From Actinomadura latina NBRC 106108 (GTDB lineage Bacteria > Actinomycetota > Actinomycetes > Streptosporangiales > Streptosporangiaceae): 34,635 nt of DNA. The translations under genes and the position numbers were made by a program. The notes under the pieces were generated by a model that was not told the DNA's origin, ran no database searches, and saw nothing but the letters and a program-made list of their open reading frames with translations. Every line of letters begins with the position of its first letter. The stretch's first letter is position 1. The stretch spans positions 1-34,635 of the forward strand of contig NZ_BCQS01000029.1 of NCBI RefSeq assembly GCF_001552195.1, in the 5' to 3' direction. Positions 1-8,575 of the stretch are shown in pieces.

Positions 1-816
1 GAGTCGCGGCACCGACGCGAGCAGACCCCGGGTGTAGGGGTGCGCGGGCCGCGCGTACAGCTCGCGGGCGGGCGCCTGCTCGGCGACCGACCCCGCGTAC
101 ATGACGACGATCCGGTCCGCGACGCCGGCGACGACGCCGAGGTCGTGGGTGATCAGCACCATGCCCATGCGCAGCTCGTCCTGGAGCCCGGCGAGCAGCC
201 GCATGATCTGCGCCTGCACGGTCACGTCCAGCGCGGTGGTCGGCTCGTCGGCGATGAGGACGTCCGGCTCCAGCGCCAGCGCCATCGCGATCATGACGCG
301 CTGCCGCATGCCGCCGGAGAACTGGTGCGGGTAGTCGCCGAACCGTTTCGCGGCGGACGGGATCCGCACCCGCTCCATCAGCTCGACGGCCTTGTCCCGG
401 GCCGCCCTGCGGCCGAGCCCGCGGTGCACCCGGTACATCTCGCGGAGCTGGTCGCCGACGGTGAACACCGGGTTCAGCGCGGTCAGCGCGTCCTGGAAGA
501 TCATCGAGATGCGGTCGCCGCGGTAGGCGCGGCGGCGCCGCTCGGGCAGGCCGAGCAGCTCCTCGCCGCGCAGCCGCACCGACCCGCGCTCGACGCGGGC
601 GGGCGGCACGTCAAGGATGCCCATGACGGCCTGGGCGGCGACGCTCTTGCCCGACCCGGACTCGCCGAGGATCGCGAGCGTCTCCCCCTCGTCCAGCGTG
701 TACGACAGGCCGTTCACCGCGTGGACGTCCTGGCCGCGCACCCGGAACCGGACGTGCAGGTCGTCGACGCGCAGCAGCGGCGGCGGCGCGGGGTCGTCCG
801 TCAGTTCCGTGAGCAT
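1..816 (-). CDS. Oligopeptide/dipeptide ABC transporter ATP-binding protein (DppD/OppD-like), partial
   Basis: Cytoplasmic ATPase of a peptide importer; it powers uptake through the two permeases encoded just upstream. 272 codons are present and the C-terminus runs off the left edge (family members are usually 320-350 aa). Visible motifs are Walker A GESGSGKS at about residues 51-58, the ABC signature FSGGMRQR, Walker B with ADEPTTALDV, and the HPYTRGLLASVP segment typical of the OppD/DppD C-terminal region. The ATG at 816 lies 4 nt after the permease stop, so translation is probably coupled. A second ATPase (DppF-like) would be expected beyond the edge. Peptide specificity is inferred from family and from the M20 peptidase nearby; nickel or other oligopeptide-type substrates cannot be excluded. 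Confidence 0.93.
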   Translation of the reverse strand, partial: MLTELTDDPAPPPLLRVDDLHVRFRVRGQDVHAVNGLSYTLDEGETLAILGESGSGKSVAAQAVMGILDVPPARVERGSVRLRGEELLGLPERRRRAYRGDRISMIFQDALTALNPVFTVGDQLREMYRVHRGLGRRAARDKAVELMERVRIPSAAKRFGDYPHQFSGGMRQRVMIAMALALEPDVLIADEPTTALDVTVQAQIMRLLAGLQDELRMGMVLITHDLGVVAGVADRIVVMYAGSVAEQAPARELYARPAHPYTRGLLASVPRL

Positions 817-820
817 GGGG

Positions 821-1783
821 TCACCGCAGCTTCGGGTCGAGGGCGTCGCGGGCGGCGTCGCCGAGCATCAGGAAGCTCAGCACCGTCGCCGACAGGAACA
901 CGGCGGGGAACACCAGCAGGTGCGGGTGGTCGATGAAGGAGTCCTTCGCCTGGTTCAGCTGGAGCCCCCAGGAGACCTCCGGGTACTGCAGGCCGACGCC
1001 CAGGAAGTCCAGCGTCGCCTCCAACACGATCACGTTGCCGACGTTGAGGGTGGCGACCACGATCACCGGGGCGATCGCGTTCGGCAGGATGTGCCGGGCC
1101 ATGACCCGCAGGTCGGACGCGCCGAGCAGCCGCGCCGCCTGCACGAAGTCGGCGTCCCGGACGGAGATCACCTGCCCCCGCATGATGCGGATCATCGTCG
1201 TCCAGCCGAGCAGCACCAGCACGAGCGTCATCGCCCACACGCCGTGCGAGGGGAACGCCACCAGGATCACCGTGGCGCCGAGCACGAACGGCAGCCCGAA
1301 GAACACGTCGGTGACCCGCGCGATCAGCGTGTCCAGGATCCCGCCGTAGTACCCGGCGAGCAGCCCGAGCACGAGCGCGATCAGCAGCGCGAACGCGGTG
1401 ACGGCGACGCCGATCAGCAGCGTCGGGCGGGCGCCGTGCACGACGTGCGCGTAGTAGTCGCAGCCGGCGAGGTCGGTGCCGAACCAGTGGCCGCCGGACG
1501 GGCCGAGCTTGGCGGCGTTCGGGTCGCAGCCCCGGTTGACGTCCTGCGCGGTGAACAGCCTCGGCAGCGCCGCCATCACCGTCGCGACCGCGAGGATCGC
1601 CACCGACCCCCAGAACACCCAGCGGCGCCGCAGATCGCGCCACGCGTCGTGCCACAGCGACGCCCGGCCGATCTCGCCGCCCGCGGCGGCGACCGCGGCG
1701 GCGCCCGCCCCGGCGGCCCCCGCCTCGGTCGCGGGCCCCGCTTCGGCGCCGGGCGGCCCGGCGTCCGGCTCCTTGATCGTCAT
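821..1783 (-). CDS. Peptide ABC transporter permease (DppC/OppC-like)
   Basis: Inner-membrane permease subunit of the peptide importer, 320 aa. The N-terminal ~45 residues are an Ala/Gly/Pro-rich cytoplasmic extension. A first membrane segment follows (about residues 55-75), then the periplasmic-type loop and the BPD_transp_1 core with five more hydrophobic stretches. The EAA loop that docks on the ATPase is seen as QAARLLGASDLRVMARHILPN. The C-terminus GDAARDALDPKLR is the usual DppC ending. It sits 7 nt downstream of the DppB-like gene and 4 nt upstream of the ATPase, in the standard order. The call to the family is firm; the transported solute is inferred. Confidence 0.93.
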   Translation of the reverse strand: MTIKEPDAGPPGAEAGPATEAGAAGAGAAAVAAAGGEIGRASLWHDAWRDLRRRWVFWGSVAILAVATVMAALPRLFTAQDVNRGCDPNAAKLGPSGGHWFGTDLAGCDYYAHVVHGARPTLLIGVAVTAFALLIALVLGLLAGYYGGILDTLIARVTDVFFGLPFVLGATVILVAFPSHGVWAMTLVLVLLGWTTMIRIMRGQVISVRDADFVQAARLLGASDLRVMARHILPNAIAPVIVVATLNVGNVIVLEATLDFLGVGLQYPEVSWGLQLNQAKDSFIDHPHLLVFPAVFLSATVLSFLMLGDAARDALDPKLR

Positions 1784-1790
1784 GCGCGCC

Positions 1791-2717
1791 TCACTCGTAC
1801 CTGATCCGCGGGTCGAGCACCCCGTACAGCAGGTCCACGATCAGGTTGACCAGCAGGAAGATCAGCACCAGCACGGTGACCGCGCCGACCACGACCGGGC
1901 CCTCCTTCAGCTGGATCGACTGGAACACCTGCTGCCCGACGCCCGGCAGGTTGAAGATCCCCTCGGTCACGACCGCGCCGCCCATCAGGTTGCCGAAGTC
2001 GACGCCGAGGTAGGTGACGACCGGGATCAGCGAGTTGCGGAGCGCGTGCCGGCCGACCACGCGCGCCCGCGACAGCCCCTTGGCGTTCGCGGTGCGCACG
2101 TAGTCGGCCCGCAGGTTCTCCGACAGGCTCGTCCGCGTCAGCCGCGCCACGTACGACAGGCCGAGCGAGCCGAGCACGAGGCCGGGCAGCAGGTAGCTCA
2201 TCGGCCAGCCCTCGTCCGTCCCGGCCGTGGGGAAGATCTGCCAGTGCAGCCCGAACAGCAGCTGCGCCGCGTAGCCGAGGACGAACACCGGGACCGCGAT
2301 GACCAGGGTCGTCCCGCCGAGGACGAGGGTGTCGGCGAGCTTCCCGCGGCGCAGGCCCGCCCACGTGCCGAGCGCGATCCCGATGGCCAGCTCGAAGATC
2401 CAGGCGGTGACGGCGAGCTGCGCGGTCACCGTCCACCGCCCGCTGAGCATCTCCGACACGCTCTGGCCGGTGTAGTTCTCGCCCAGGTCGCCCTGGGCGA
2501 GGCCCCACATGTACTTCACGTACTGCACCAGCAGCGGGTCGTTCAGGTTGTACCGGTCCCGGAGTGTCTGCAGGACGTTGTCCGGGACCGGTTTGTCCCC
2601 GGCGAGCGCCTGGATCGGGTCGCCCGGAAGCGCGAACACCATCACGTAGATGAGCAGCGTCGTGCCGATGAAGACGGGGACCGCCTGCAGGAGCCGCCGG
2701 AGGACGTAGCGCCACAT
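1791..2717 (-). CDS. Peptide ABC transporter permease (DppB/OppB-like)
   Basis: First permease of the importer, 308 aa, the usual family length. The N-terminus MWRYVLRRLLQAVPVFIG leads into a membrane helix, followed by the FALPGDP motif typical of DppB/GsiC proteins. An EAA loop is present (RTANAKGLSRARVVGRHALR), as is the conserved end LYGVLDPRIRYE. It begins 6 nt after the stop of the binding-protein gene, and the permease C gene follows after 7 nt, so the four genes form one operon. DppB and DppC would form the heterodimeric membrane channel. Confidence 0.94.
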   Translation of the reverse strand: MWRYVLRRLLQAVPVFIGTTLLIYVMVFALPGDPIQALAGDKPVPDNVLQTLRDRYNLNDPLLVQYVKYMWGLAQGDLGENYTGQSVSEMLSGRWTVTAQLAVTAWIFELAIGIALGTWAGLRRGKLADTLVLGGTTLVIAVPVFVLGYAAQLLFGLHWQIFPTAGTDEGWPMSYLLPGLVLGSLGLSYVARLTRTSLSENLRADYVRTANAKGLSRARVVGRHALRNSLIPVVTYLGVDFGNLMGGAVVTEGIFNLPGVGQQVFQSIQLKEGPVVVGAVTVLVLIFLLVNLIVDLLYGVLDPRIRYE

Positions 2718-2723
2718 CGCCGG

Positions 2724-4328
2724 TTACTTCACCGTCACATCTGTGGCGATCAGGCCCGTAGAGAACGGGGTGATCGTCACATTGTCGACGTTCTTCGAGC
2801 GGCCGCCCTGGCCCGCCCATGTCCACAGCGGGATCATCGGCATCTCCTGCACGGCGATGTCCTCGGCCTGGTTGTAGAGGGCGAGGGCCTGCTGCGGGTC
2901 GGCCGTCTTGTCGGCCTTCGCGATGAGGTCGTTGAACTCCTTGTTCTCCCAGCCCATGCGGTTGTCCGGGCCCCACATGTTCTCCAGGTAGTTCTGGGGG
3001 CTCGGGTAGTCGGCCTCCCAGTTCTGCCGGTACGGGCCCTTCTCCTTGTGCTCCCTCAGCATGGAGAAGTAGTCGGACGCGGGGACCTGCCGGAACTGGA
3101 TGTCGGTGATGCCGAGGTTGTCGCGCAGGGAGTTCGCGACGATCTGCATCCATTGCGCGTAGGTCGGCTGCGCGTTGGAGAAGTACAGCTCCATCGTCCC
3201 CTTGAACCCGCCGGCCTTGGCCAGCAACTGCTTGGCCTTCGCCGGGTCATAGGTGCAGAGTTCGCCGCACGCGTTGTCGCGATGGCCCGGGATGATGGAC
3301 GGGATGAGCGAGTCGGCCGGGAAGTAGTCGCCGTTGTAGACCGCCTTGTTGATGCCCTGGCGGTCGATGACCATCGAGACGGCCTTGCGCAGGTCGGGGT
3401 CGTCGAACCGCTTGTCGAACAGCGGGAACCCGAGGTAGTCGGTGGTGCTCATCTTCCGGGTGAGGAACCGGTCGCCGAGCAGCCGCTTGGCCTCGGGCAC
3501 CTTCGCCGCCGGGATCGTCTGCAGGACGTCGATCCGCCCGGCGCGCAGGTCGGTGTAGGCGGTGTCGGCACTGGAGTAGCTCTTCCAGGTCACGCCCTTG
3601 TTCTTCGGCTTGCGCGGCCCGGCGTACCCGGGGAACGCGACGAGCTTGATCTGCTTGTTGCGCTCCCAGTCGCCGTCCATCATGTACGGGCCGTTGCCGA
3701 TCGGGTGCTCGTCGAAGGTCTTCAGGTCCTTGAACCCCGCCTTGGGCATAGGCGCGTACGCCGGATAGGTCAGCAGCAGCGGGAACTGGCTGAACGGAGC
3801 GTTCAGCGTGACCTTCATCGTGTCCGCGCCGGTGACCTCCACACCCGAAAGCGTGTCGGCCTGGGGCTTGGCGTCCTCGTCCTCGGGGTTCATCGCCGCA
3901 TACCCCTTGATGGACGAGAAGTAGGAGTTCGCGCCCATGGCGTTCGGCCCGTACGCGGCGCTGTTCCACGCGTCGGCGAAGTTCTGCGCGGTGACCGGCT
4001 CCCCGTTGTGGAACTTCTGCCCCGGCTTGACCTTGATGGTCCAGACCTTCTGGTCGTCCGAGGTGACCGACTCGGCGGCCAGCGGGACGGCCTTGCCGTC
4101 CGCGGTGAGCGTCATCAGGTTGTCGAACAGCTCGGTGATCACGTCGAAGGCGTAACTGCCGGTCGTGTTGGCGGGCACCAGGTGGTCGGGCTCGGAGTGC
4201 CCGACGGTGAACGTCCCGTCGCCCGCCCCCGCCTCATCGCCGCCGCAGCCGGACAGGCCCAGCGACGCGGCGAGCGCCACCGCGACGACCCCCGCGACCT
4301 TCCCTCGCACACCCCTCTGGCTGGTCAT
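2724..4328 (-). CDS. Peptide ABC transporter substrate-binding lipoprotein (SBP family 5)
   Basis: Extracytoplasmic solute-binding protein, 534 aa. The reading frame is open further upstream, but the ATG at 4328 has a strong Shine-Dalgarno (GAGGAGGAGC) and is followed directly by a lipoprotein signal: charged N-region, hydrophobic core, lipobox LSGC with Cys28 as lipidation site. Family-5 features include the VWTIKVKPGQKFHNGEPVTAQNF block and ADYPSPQNYLENMWGP near the C-terminus. It is the first gene of the importer operon, so it probably sets ligand specificity. The nearest homologues are called oligopeptide or dipeptide binding proteins; the actual ligand is inferred. Confidence 0.93.
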   Translation of the reverse strand: MTSQRGVRGKVAGVVAVALAASLGLSGCGGDEAGAGDGTFTVGHSEPDHLVPANTTGSYAFDVITELFDNLMTLTADGKAVPLAAESVTSDDQKVWTIKVKPGQKFHNGEPVTAQNFADAWNSAAYGPNAMGANSYFSSIKGYAAMNPEDEDAKPQADTLSGVEVTGADTMKVTLNAPFSQFPLLLTYPAYAPMPKAGFKDLKTFDEHPIGNGPYMMDGDWERNKQIKLVAFPGYAGPRKPKNKGVTWKSYSSADTAYTDLRAGRIDVLQTIPAAKVPEAKRLLGDRFLTRKMSTTDYLGFPLFDKRFDDPDLRKAVSMVIDRQGINKAVYNGDYFPADSLIPSIIPGHRDNACGELCTYDPAKAKQLLAKAGGFKGTMELYFSNAQPTYAQWMQIVANSLRDNLGITDIQFRQVPASDYFSMLREHKEKGPYRQNWEADYPSPQNYLENMWGPDNRMGWENKEFNDLIAKADKTADPQQALALYNQAEDIAVQEMPMIPLWTWAGQGGRSKNVDNVTITPFSTGLIATDVTVK

Positions 4329-4590
4329 GCTCCTCCTCGGCCGATCGGGTCGTCGCGCCGCGGGCGCTTGGCCGCCCGCCGCACCTAGATTGCTGGCAGC
4401 GTCGTACTCGGGGTGAGCGTTTGCACACAGCGCTGACGGAGTCGAAACCGGATCGAGACGTTCTTGATCATGCATCACCCCAACCCCCGCGATCCCACCG
4501 CCATCAGACACACCATCCGAAAGCGCCTCCCCATTGACACAGGTCAGCGCCCGAGGAAAATGAAGCCTCATTGCGGAAATCGGGGGTGCG
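4329..4590. promoter_or_regulatory. Divergent intergenic region between peptide importer and M20 peptidase
   Basis: 262 nt between two divergent genes, so it must hold promoters for both. A perfect -35-like TTGACA lies at 4534-4539 on the plus strand, pointing at the peptidase, but no convincing TANNNT element stands 16-18 nt downstream. On the minus strand I see no clear -35/-10 pair. No obvious long palindrome was found. Promoter assignment is therefore weak. Confidence 0.3.
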
Positions 4591-5892
4591 ATGGACGGCG
4601 GAGCGGGCGGTGAGGCGGGACGGATCTGTGCCGATCTGATCCGGTTCGACACCACCAACCGGGGCGAGGGCGTGGCGCGTCCGGAGCGGCCCGCGGCGGA
4701 GTACGTCGCCGGGCTGCTGGACGAGGCCGGGGTCGAGGCGACGATCGTCGAGCCGGCGCCCGGCCGGGCGAGCGTGCTGGCGCGGATCTCCGGCACCGAC
4801 CCGTCCCGTCCGGCGCTCCTGGTCCACGGGCACCTCGACGTGGTGCCCGCCGACGCGGCCGAGTGGACCGTGCCGCCGTTCTCCGGCGAGGTGCGGGACG
4901 GCTGCGTGTGGGGGCGCGGCGCCGTCGACATGAAGGGCAGCCTCGCGATGACCCTCGCGGTCGTGCGGCGGCGGCTGCGCGAGGGGCGGCGCACGCGCGG
5001 CGACCTGGTCCTGGCGTTCCTGGCGGACGAGGAGTGCACCGGCGAGTACGGGTCCCGCTACGTGGCGCGGGAGCATCGGGAGGTCTTCGAGGGGTGCACG
5101 GAGGCGATCAGCGAGTCCGGCGGGTTCAGCGTGGACGCGGGCGGAACGCGGATCTACCCGATCGCGACGGGCGAGCGCGGCACGATGTGGATGAGGCTGA
5201 CGGCGCGCGGCACGGCCGGGCACGGGTCCAAGCCGGCGCCCGACAACGCGGTCGCCGAGATCGCGCACGCCGTGTCCCGCCTCGCCGCGCACGAGTGGCC
5301 GGTGCGGCTGACGCCGGGCGTGCGGGCCCTGCTGGACGGCCTGGCGGACGCGCTCGGCACCACCATCGACCACGACCGCCTCGACGCGGAGGCCGCGCGT
5401 CTCGGCCGCGCCGGCCGGCTGTTCGCCGGGACGATCCGCAACTCCGCCAACCCGACCCGGCTGGACGCCGGATACAAGATCAACGTCGTGCCCGGTACCG
5501 CGACCGCGCAGGTCGACGCCCGCTACCTGCCGGGCACCGGCGAGGAGTTCCTGGCCGCGATCGACCGGCTGCTCGGCCCGAAGGTCGCCCGCGAGTTCGT
5601 CAACCGCGAGGAGGCGCCCGCCGCGGACCCGGCCGGCCCGACGTTCGCCGCGCTCGCGGACGCCCTCCGCGCCGAGGACCCGGACGCCCGTCCCGTCCCC
5701 TACGTGATGGCGGGCGGCACGGACGCGAAGTCCTTCCACCGCATCGGCATCACCGGCTTCGGCTTCGCGCCCCTCCTGCTCGGGCCGGACCTCGACTACT
5801 TCGGGATGTTCCACGGCGTGGACGAGCGGGTCCCGCTGGACGGCCTGGCGTTCGGCACGCGCGTGCTGGACCGGTTCCTGGACTCCCGCTGA
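4591..5892 (+). CDS. M20/M25/M40 family metallohydrolase (ArgE/DapE/CPG2-type peptidase)
   Basis: Zinc-dependent amidohydrolase or dipeptidase, 433 aa. Metal-site motifs of the family are visible: VHGHLDVVP (His81, Asp83), GRGAVDMKG with the bridging Asp113, and ADEE with the catalytic/base Glu pair at 147-148. The middle lid/dimerisation domain carries GTAGHGSKPAPDNAV, and the C-terminal metal ligand is in MFHGVDERV. The ATG at 4591 has a GGGGGTG stretch just upstream. Its divergent placement next to a peptide importer suggests it cleaves imported peptides or removes an N-acyl group, but substrates in this family vary widely and cannot be read from sequence. It lacks a signal peptide, so it acts in the cytoplasm. 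Confidence 0.9.
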   Translation: MDGGAGGEAGRICADLIRFDTTNRGEGVARPERPAAEYVAGLLDEAGVEATIVEPAPGRASVLARISGTDPSRPALLVHGHLDVVPADAAEWTVPPFSGEVRDGCVWGRGAVDMKGSLAMTLAVVRRRLREGRRTRGDLVLAFLADEECTGEYGSRYVAREHREVFEGCTEAISESGGFSVDAGGTRIYPIATGERGTMWMRLTARGTAGHGSKPAPDNAVAEIAHAVSRLAAHEWPVRLTPGVRALLDGLADALGTTIDHDRLDAEAARLGRAGRLFAGTIRNSANPTRLDAGYKINVVPGTATAQVDARYLPGTGEEFLAAIDRLLGPKVAREFVNREEAPAADPAGPTFAALADALRAEDPDARPVPYVMAGGTDAKSFHRIGITGFGFAPLLLGPDLDYFGMFHGVDERVPLDGLAFGTRVLDRFLDSR

Positions 5893-5936
5893 CCCGGCCG
5901 GACAGCGGGCGGCCGGGTCGGCGGGGCACCGCCCCG
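5891..5936. terminator. Tandem hairpins, bidirectional terminator
   Basis: Two hairpins lie between convergent genes. The first is a perfect 10-bp stem, GACCCGGCCG (5891-5900) with CGGCCGGGTC (5910-5919) around a 9-nt loop; it begins at the peptidase stop codon. The second is CGGGGC/GCCCCG (5922-5936) with a 3-nt loop. There is no long U-run, which is normal for actinomycete terminators. Confidence 0.65.
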
Positions 5937-5953
5937 TCCCTACTGCGACGGCC

Positions 5954-6760
5954 CTACTGCGACTTCTGGTAGCTCCTGATCGAGTAGGTCGCCAGCGCCA
6001 CGCTGGCCGCGGTCAGGGCGAGCAGCCAGGAGCCGTGCACGGCGGCCGAGCTCCAGTCGGGGTCTCCCGACAGTGCCGCGCGGGCGGTGTCGAGGGCCCA
6101 GCTCACCGGGTTGACGGCGGCCACGTGCCGGATCCAGGACGGCATCAGGTCCTTGGTCATGAACGCCGACGACAGGAAGGTGAGCGGCAGCAGCAGCATC
6201 ACGTTGAGGCCGATGATGGTGTTGCGGTCCCGGACGAGCAGCGCGAGCGTGTTCGACAGTGCGGCGAGGACGACGCCGATCAGCACCGCGGTCGCGACGA
6301 GCACCGCGGGCCCCACTGGCCCCCCGGGGTAGCCGGCCCCGGCGGCCCAGCCCAACAGGATGATCACCAGGGACTGGAACGCCGTGCTGAGGGCCTGCTC
6401 GACGACGCCCGCGTTCACGAGCGCGCCGCGGCGCACCGGGGTGACCAGGAACCGGTTGAGGGTGCCGCGCTCGATCTCGTCCATGGTCGCCATCCCGGCG
6501 AACGAGTTCAGCGCCACCGCGTTCATGATCACGACGCCGGGCACGATGTAGTCGAGGTAGGACTGCGCGCCGAACCCGGGCAGTTCGGCGACCTTCTTGA
6601 ACAGCTCGCCGAACAGGAACAGCCAGATCATCGGCTGCGCCAGCGTCATGACGAGCACTGCGGGGTTGCGCAGCAGCGCCGACAGCCGCCGGTGGGTCAT
6701 CCACCAGGTACCGGTCAGCAGGTCTTTGGCGGGCAGGTCTTCGGTGGGCAGGGCGGTCAC
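5954..6760 (-). CDS. ABC-2 type exporter permease (DrrB-like)
   Basis: Membrane half of an ABC-2 exporter, 268 aa with about six hydrophobic segments. Family hallmarks include an N-terminal cytoplasmic stretch leading into the first helix, DEIERGTLNRFLVTPVRR, and LPLTFLSSAFM followed by VNPVSWALD near the C-terminus. The GTG at 6760 overlaps the ATPase stop (GTGA overlap) and has GGAGGT 5 nt upstream, so the pair is translationally coupled. DrrB-type permeases export drugs or lipids; here the substrate is unknown. No biosynthetic gene cluster is visible beside it, so it may be a general efflux system under the PadR repressor. Confidence 0.93.
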   Translation of the reverse strand: MTALPTEDLPAKDLLTGTWWMTHRRLSALLRNPAVLVMTLAQPMIWLFLFGELFKKVAELPGFGAQSYLDYIVPGVVIMNAVALNSFAGMATMDEIERGTLNRFLVTPVRRGALVNAGVVEQALSTAFQSLVIILLGWAAGAGYPGGPVGPAVLVATAVLIGVVLAALSNTLALLVRDRNTIIGLNVMLLLPLTFLSSAFMTKDLMPSWIRHVAAVNPVSWALDTARAALSGDPDWSSAAVHGSWLLALTAASVALATYSIRSYQKSQ

Positions 6761-7734
6761 CGGGCACCTCCGGCGGTGGCGGGCTCGGCGTCGGCGATGC
6801 GGCGTCCGGCGTAGCGGAGGTAGACGTCGTCGAGGGACGGCCGCGCGACGGTCGCCGCGGCGGCCGGGACGCCCGCCTGGTCGAGGGCGGCGAGGACGGC
6901 CGGCACGGCGGCGGCGCCGTCGCCGGTCCGGGCGCTGAGGCGCGGCCCGTCCAGGACGACCTCGCGGAGGCCGGGCAGCCGGCCGAGCGCCTCCCGCACC
7001 ACCGGCTCGGGCGGCGCCTCCCGCCATTCGACGTGGACGGCGTCGCCCCGCAGCTCGCCCTTGAGGCCGTCGGGCGTGCCCGCCGCGACGACCCGCCCCT
7101 CGTCGACGATCGCGAGCCGCCGCGCGAGCCGGTCGGCCTCGTCCAGGTAGTGGGTGGTCAGCAGGATCGCGAGGGCGTCGTCCCCGGCGAGCCGGGCGAT
7201 CTCGGCCCACATGGACGCGCGGGCCTCCGGGTCGAGCCCGGTGGTCGGCTCGTCGAGGAAGAGCACCTGCGGGCGGTGGACGAGCCCGAGGGCGACGTCG
7301 AGGCGCCGCTGCATCCCGCCCGAGTAGGTCTTCACGGGACGGCCCGCCGCGTCCTCCAGCCCGAACCGGGCGAGCAGCTCGGCGGCCCGGGTGCGCGCCC
7401 GCGTCCCGGACAGCCCGTACAGGCGGCCCTGCAGGACCAGGTTGCCGCGCCCGCTCGCCTCGGGGTCGGCGCCGGACTTCTGCGACACGACGCCGATGAC
7501 GCGGCGGACCCGGTCGGGGCGGCGCAGCACGTCGTGCCCGGCCACGGCCGCGGTACCCGCGTCCGGCCGGACCAGCGTGGTGAGGATCTTGACGGTGGTG
7601 GACTTGCCCGCCCCGTTGGGGCCGAGCAGCCCGAGGATCTCGCCCTGCCCGACCGCGATGGACAGGCCGTCCAGGGCCCGGACGCCCCCGGGGTAGTTCT
7701 TCACGAGGCCCTCGGCCTCGATGGCATACGCCAT
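6757..7734 (-). CDS. ABC-2 exporter ATP-binding protein (DrrA-like, daunorubicin-resistance family)
   Basis: Nucleotide-binding subunit, 325 aa. Walker A GPNGAGKS at 38-45, signature YSGGMQRR from 137, Walker B VLFLDEP at about 157-163 followed by TTGLDP, and the H-loop in LLTTHYLDEADRL. The C-terminal ~90 residues correspond to the DUF4162-like tail of DrrA proteins. The ATG at 7734 was chosen over longer open frames because it has GGAGGAG 3 nt away and the conserved domain starts a few residues later. It forms a coupled pair with the permease. Upstream is a padR gene with its own terminator-like hairpin, so this operon is probably transcribed from its own promoter and repressed by PadR. Confidence 0.94.
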   Translation of the reverse strand: MAYAIEAEGLVKNYPGGVRALDGLSIAVGQGEILGLLGPNGAGKSTTVKILTTLVRPDAGTAAVAGHDVLRRPDRVRRVIGVVSQKSGADPEASGRGNLVLQGRLYGLSGTRARTRAAELLARFGLEDAAGRPVKTYSGGMQRRLDVALGLVHRPQVLFLDEPTTGLDPEARASMWAEIARLAGDDALAILLTTHYLDEADRLARRLAIVDEGRVVAAGTPDGLKGELRGDAVHVEWREAPPEPVVREALGRLPGLREVVLDGPRLSARTGDGAAAVPAVLAALDQAGVPAAAATVARPSLDDVYLRYAGRRIADAEPATAGGAR

Positions 7735-7744
7735 GGTCTCCTCC

Positions 7745-7757
7745 GTTGCAGCGCAAC
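7745..7757. promoter_or_regulatory. Short inverted repeat upstream of exporter ATPase
   Basis: GTTGC-AGC-GCAAC, a 5-bp inverted repeat 11 nt ahead of the exporter start codon. It overlaps the region where a repressor or ribosome would bind. It does not resemble the palindromes in front of padR, so whether PadR uses it is unknown. Confidence 0.25.
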
Positions 7758-7845
7758 ATGCTCTGCGGAGGGGGGCCGGATAGGCTGGAGTCGCGTGCTC
7801 GCCGCCAGGCCCCGCTCCGCGCGGATTCTCGGTGGTGGGTTCTCC

Positions 7846-7881
7846 GGCCCGGCGGAGGTGTTGCCGCACCGCCGCCGGGCC
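7846..7881 (-). terminator. Hairpin downstream of padR
   Basis: A perfect 10-bp stem (GGCCCGGCGG at 7846-7855 with CCGCCGGGCC at 7872-7881) begins 10 nt after the padR stop on the minus strand. It would end the padR transcript before the exporter genes, or reduce read-through into them. Confidence 0.5.
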
Positions 7882-7890
7882 TTCTCCTCG

Positions 7891-8538
7891 CTACGTCCTC
7901 TCGGGGGCTCCCCTCTCCGCCAGTTCGGCGATCTCGGGCGGAAGCTCGCCGGTCTCGTGGAACGCCCGCCACATGCCGAGGCCCGGCAGCGAGCCGTCCT
8001 CGATCTCGGCGAGGAAGCCGCGCACCCACGCGGCCTCCGCGCGCCTGATCGCCAGGTCGTACTCCGCCTCGATCAGGAACAGGCGCGGGATCTCGGTCTC
8101 CGCCGCCATCGCGGCCTGGTCGGCGGCGATCTGCCGCTCCAGCGCATCGAGGCGCCTGCGCAGCAGCCCGGCCACCTCGTCCGGCCCCAGCGCGCCGAGG
8201 ACGGACAGCCCGGCCTCGAACCGCGGCACCTCCCGCTCGGGCACCGCGATCAGCTCCCGGACCCAGTCGGCGAGTTCCGCCAGCCCCTCGTCCGTGATGC
8301 GGTAGACGGTCCGCTCGGGCCGCGCCCCTTCCCGGGCGCTTCCCTCCACGGCGAGGAACCCGTGCTTCTCCAGGTTGCCGACGACGGTGTAGAGCGACCC
8401 CCACTTGATGTCCATGTCGCGGTCCTTTCCGCGTGCGCGCATCAGGGCGGCCATCTCGTACGGGTGCATCGGCCTGGCGGAGACCGTCGACAGCACGGCG
8501 AGCCCGAGGATGTTGCTCACCTTGCGCCGCTTGGCCAT
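7891..8538 (-). CDS. PadR family transcriptional regulator
   Basis: 215 aa. The N-terminal winged helix is typical of PadR: LGLAVLSTVSARPMHPYEM, then DIKWGSLYTVVGNLEKHGFL (recognition helix and wing), then ERTVYRITDEGL. The C-terminal ~110 residues are a helical Vir/effector domain rich in charged residues, used for dimerisation. The ATG at 8538 has GAGGAGGGCGG just upstream. Genes of this type commonly repress an adjacent ABC-2 exporter, and the exporter lies directly downstream on the same strand. Two abutting palindromes over its own promoter argue for autoregulation. Confidence 0.93.
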   Translation of the reverse strand: MAKRRKVSNILGLAVLSTVSARPMHPYEMAALMRARGKDRDMDIKWGSLYTVVGNLEKHGFLAVEGSAREGARPERTVYRITDEGLAELADWVRELIAVPEREVPRFEAGLSVLGALGPDEVAGLLRRRLDALERQIAADQAAMAAETEIPRLFLIEAEYDLAIRRAEAAWVRGFLAEIEDGSLPGLGMWRAFHETGELPPEIAELAERGAPERT

Positions 8539-8547
8539 TCCGCCCTC

Positions 8548-8575
8548 CTCGTGCACGAGTACTCGTAGACGAGTA
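8548..8575. promoter_or_regulatory. Tandem palindromic operator over the padR promoter
   Basis: Two palindromes abut without a gap: CTCGTGCACGAG (8548-8559, perfect) and TACTCGTAGACGAGTA (8560-8575, 7-bp arms with a 2-bp spacer). Both contain the half-site CTCGT/ACGAG. The minus-strand -10 hexamer TATACT is at 8572-8577, partly inside the second palindrome. A repressor bound here would block padR transcription. Binding by PadR itself is inferred from position. Confidence 0.7.

Noticed and set aside
617..1804. Long plus-strand open frames opposite the ABC transporter genes
   Set aside because: His/Arg/Gln-rich translations with no family resemblance; antisense shadows of GC-rich coding DNA.
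1476..4388. 970-codon plus-strand open frame
   Set aside because: Lies opposite the permease and binding-protein genes; composition is typical of a shadow frame.
7735..7890. Plus-strand TAGGCT followed by GTG near 7777, resembling a leaderless start
   Set aside because: The frame it opens runs antisense through padR and has no coding character.
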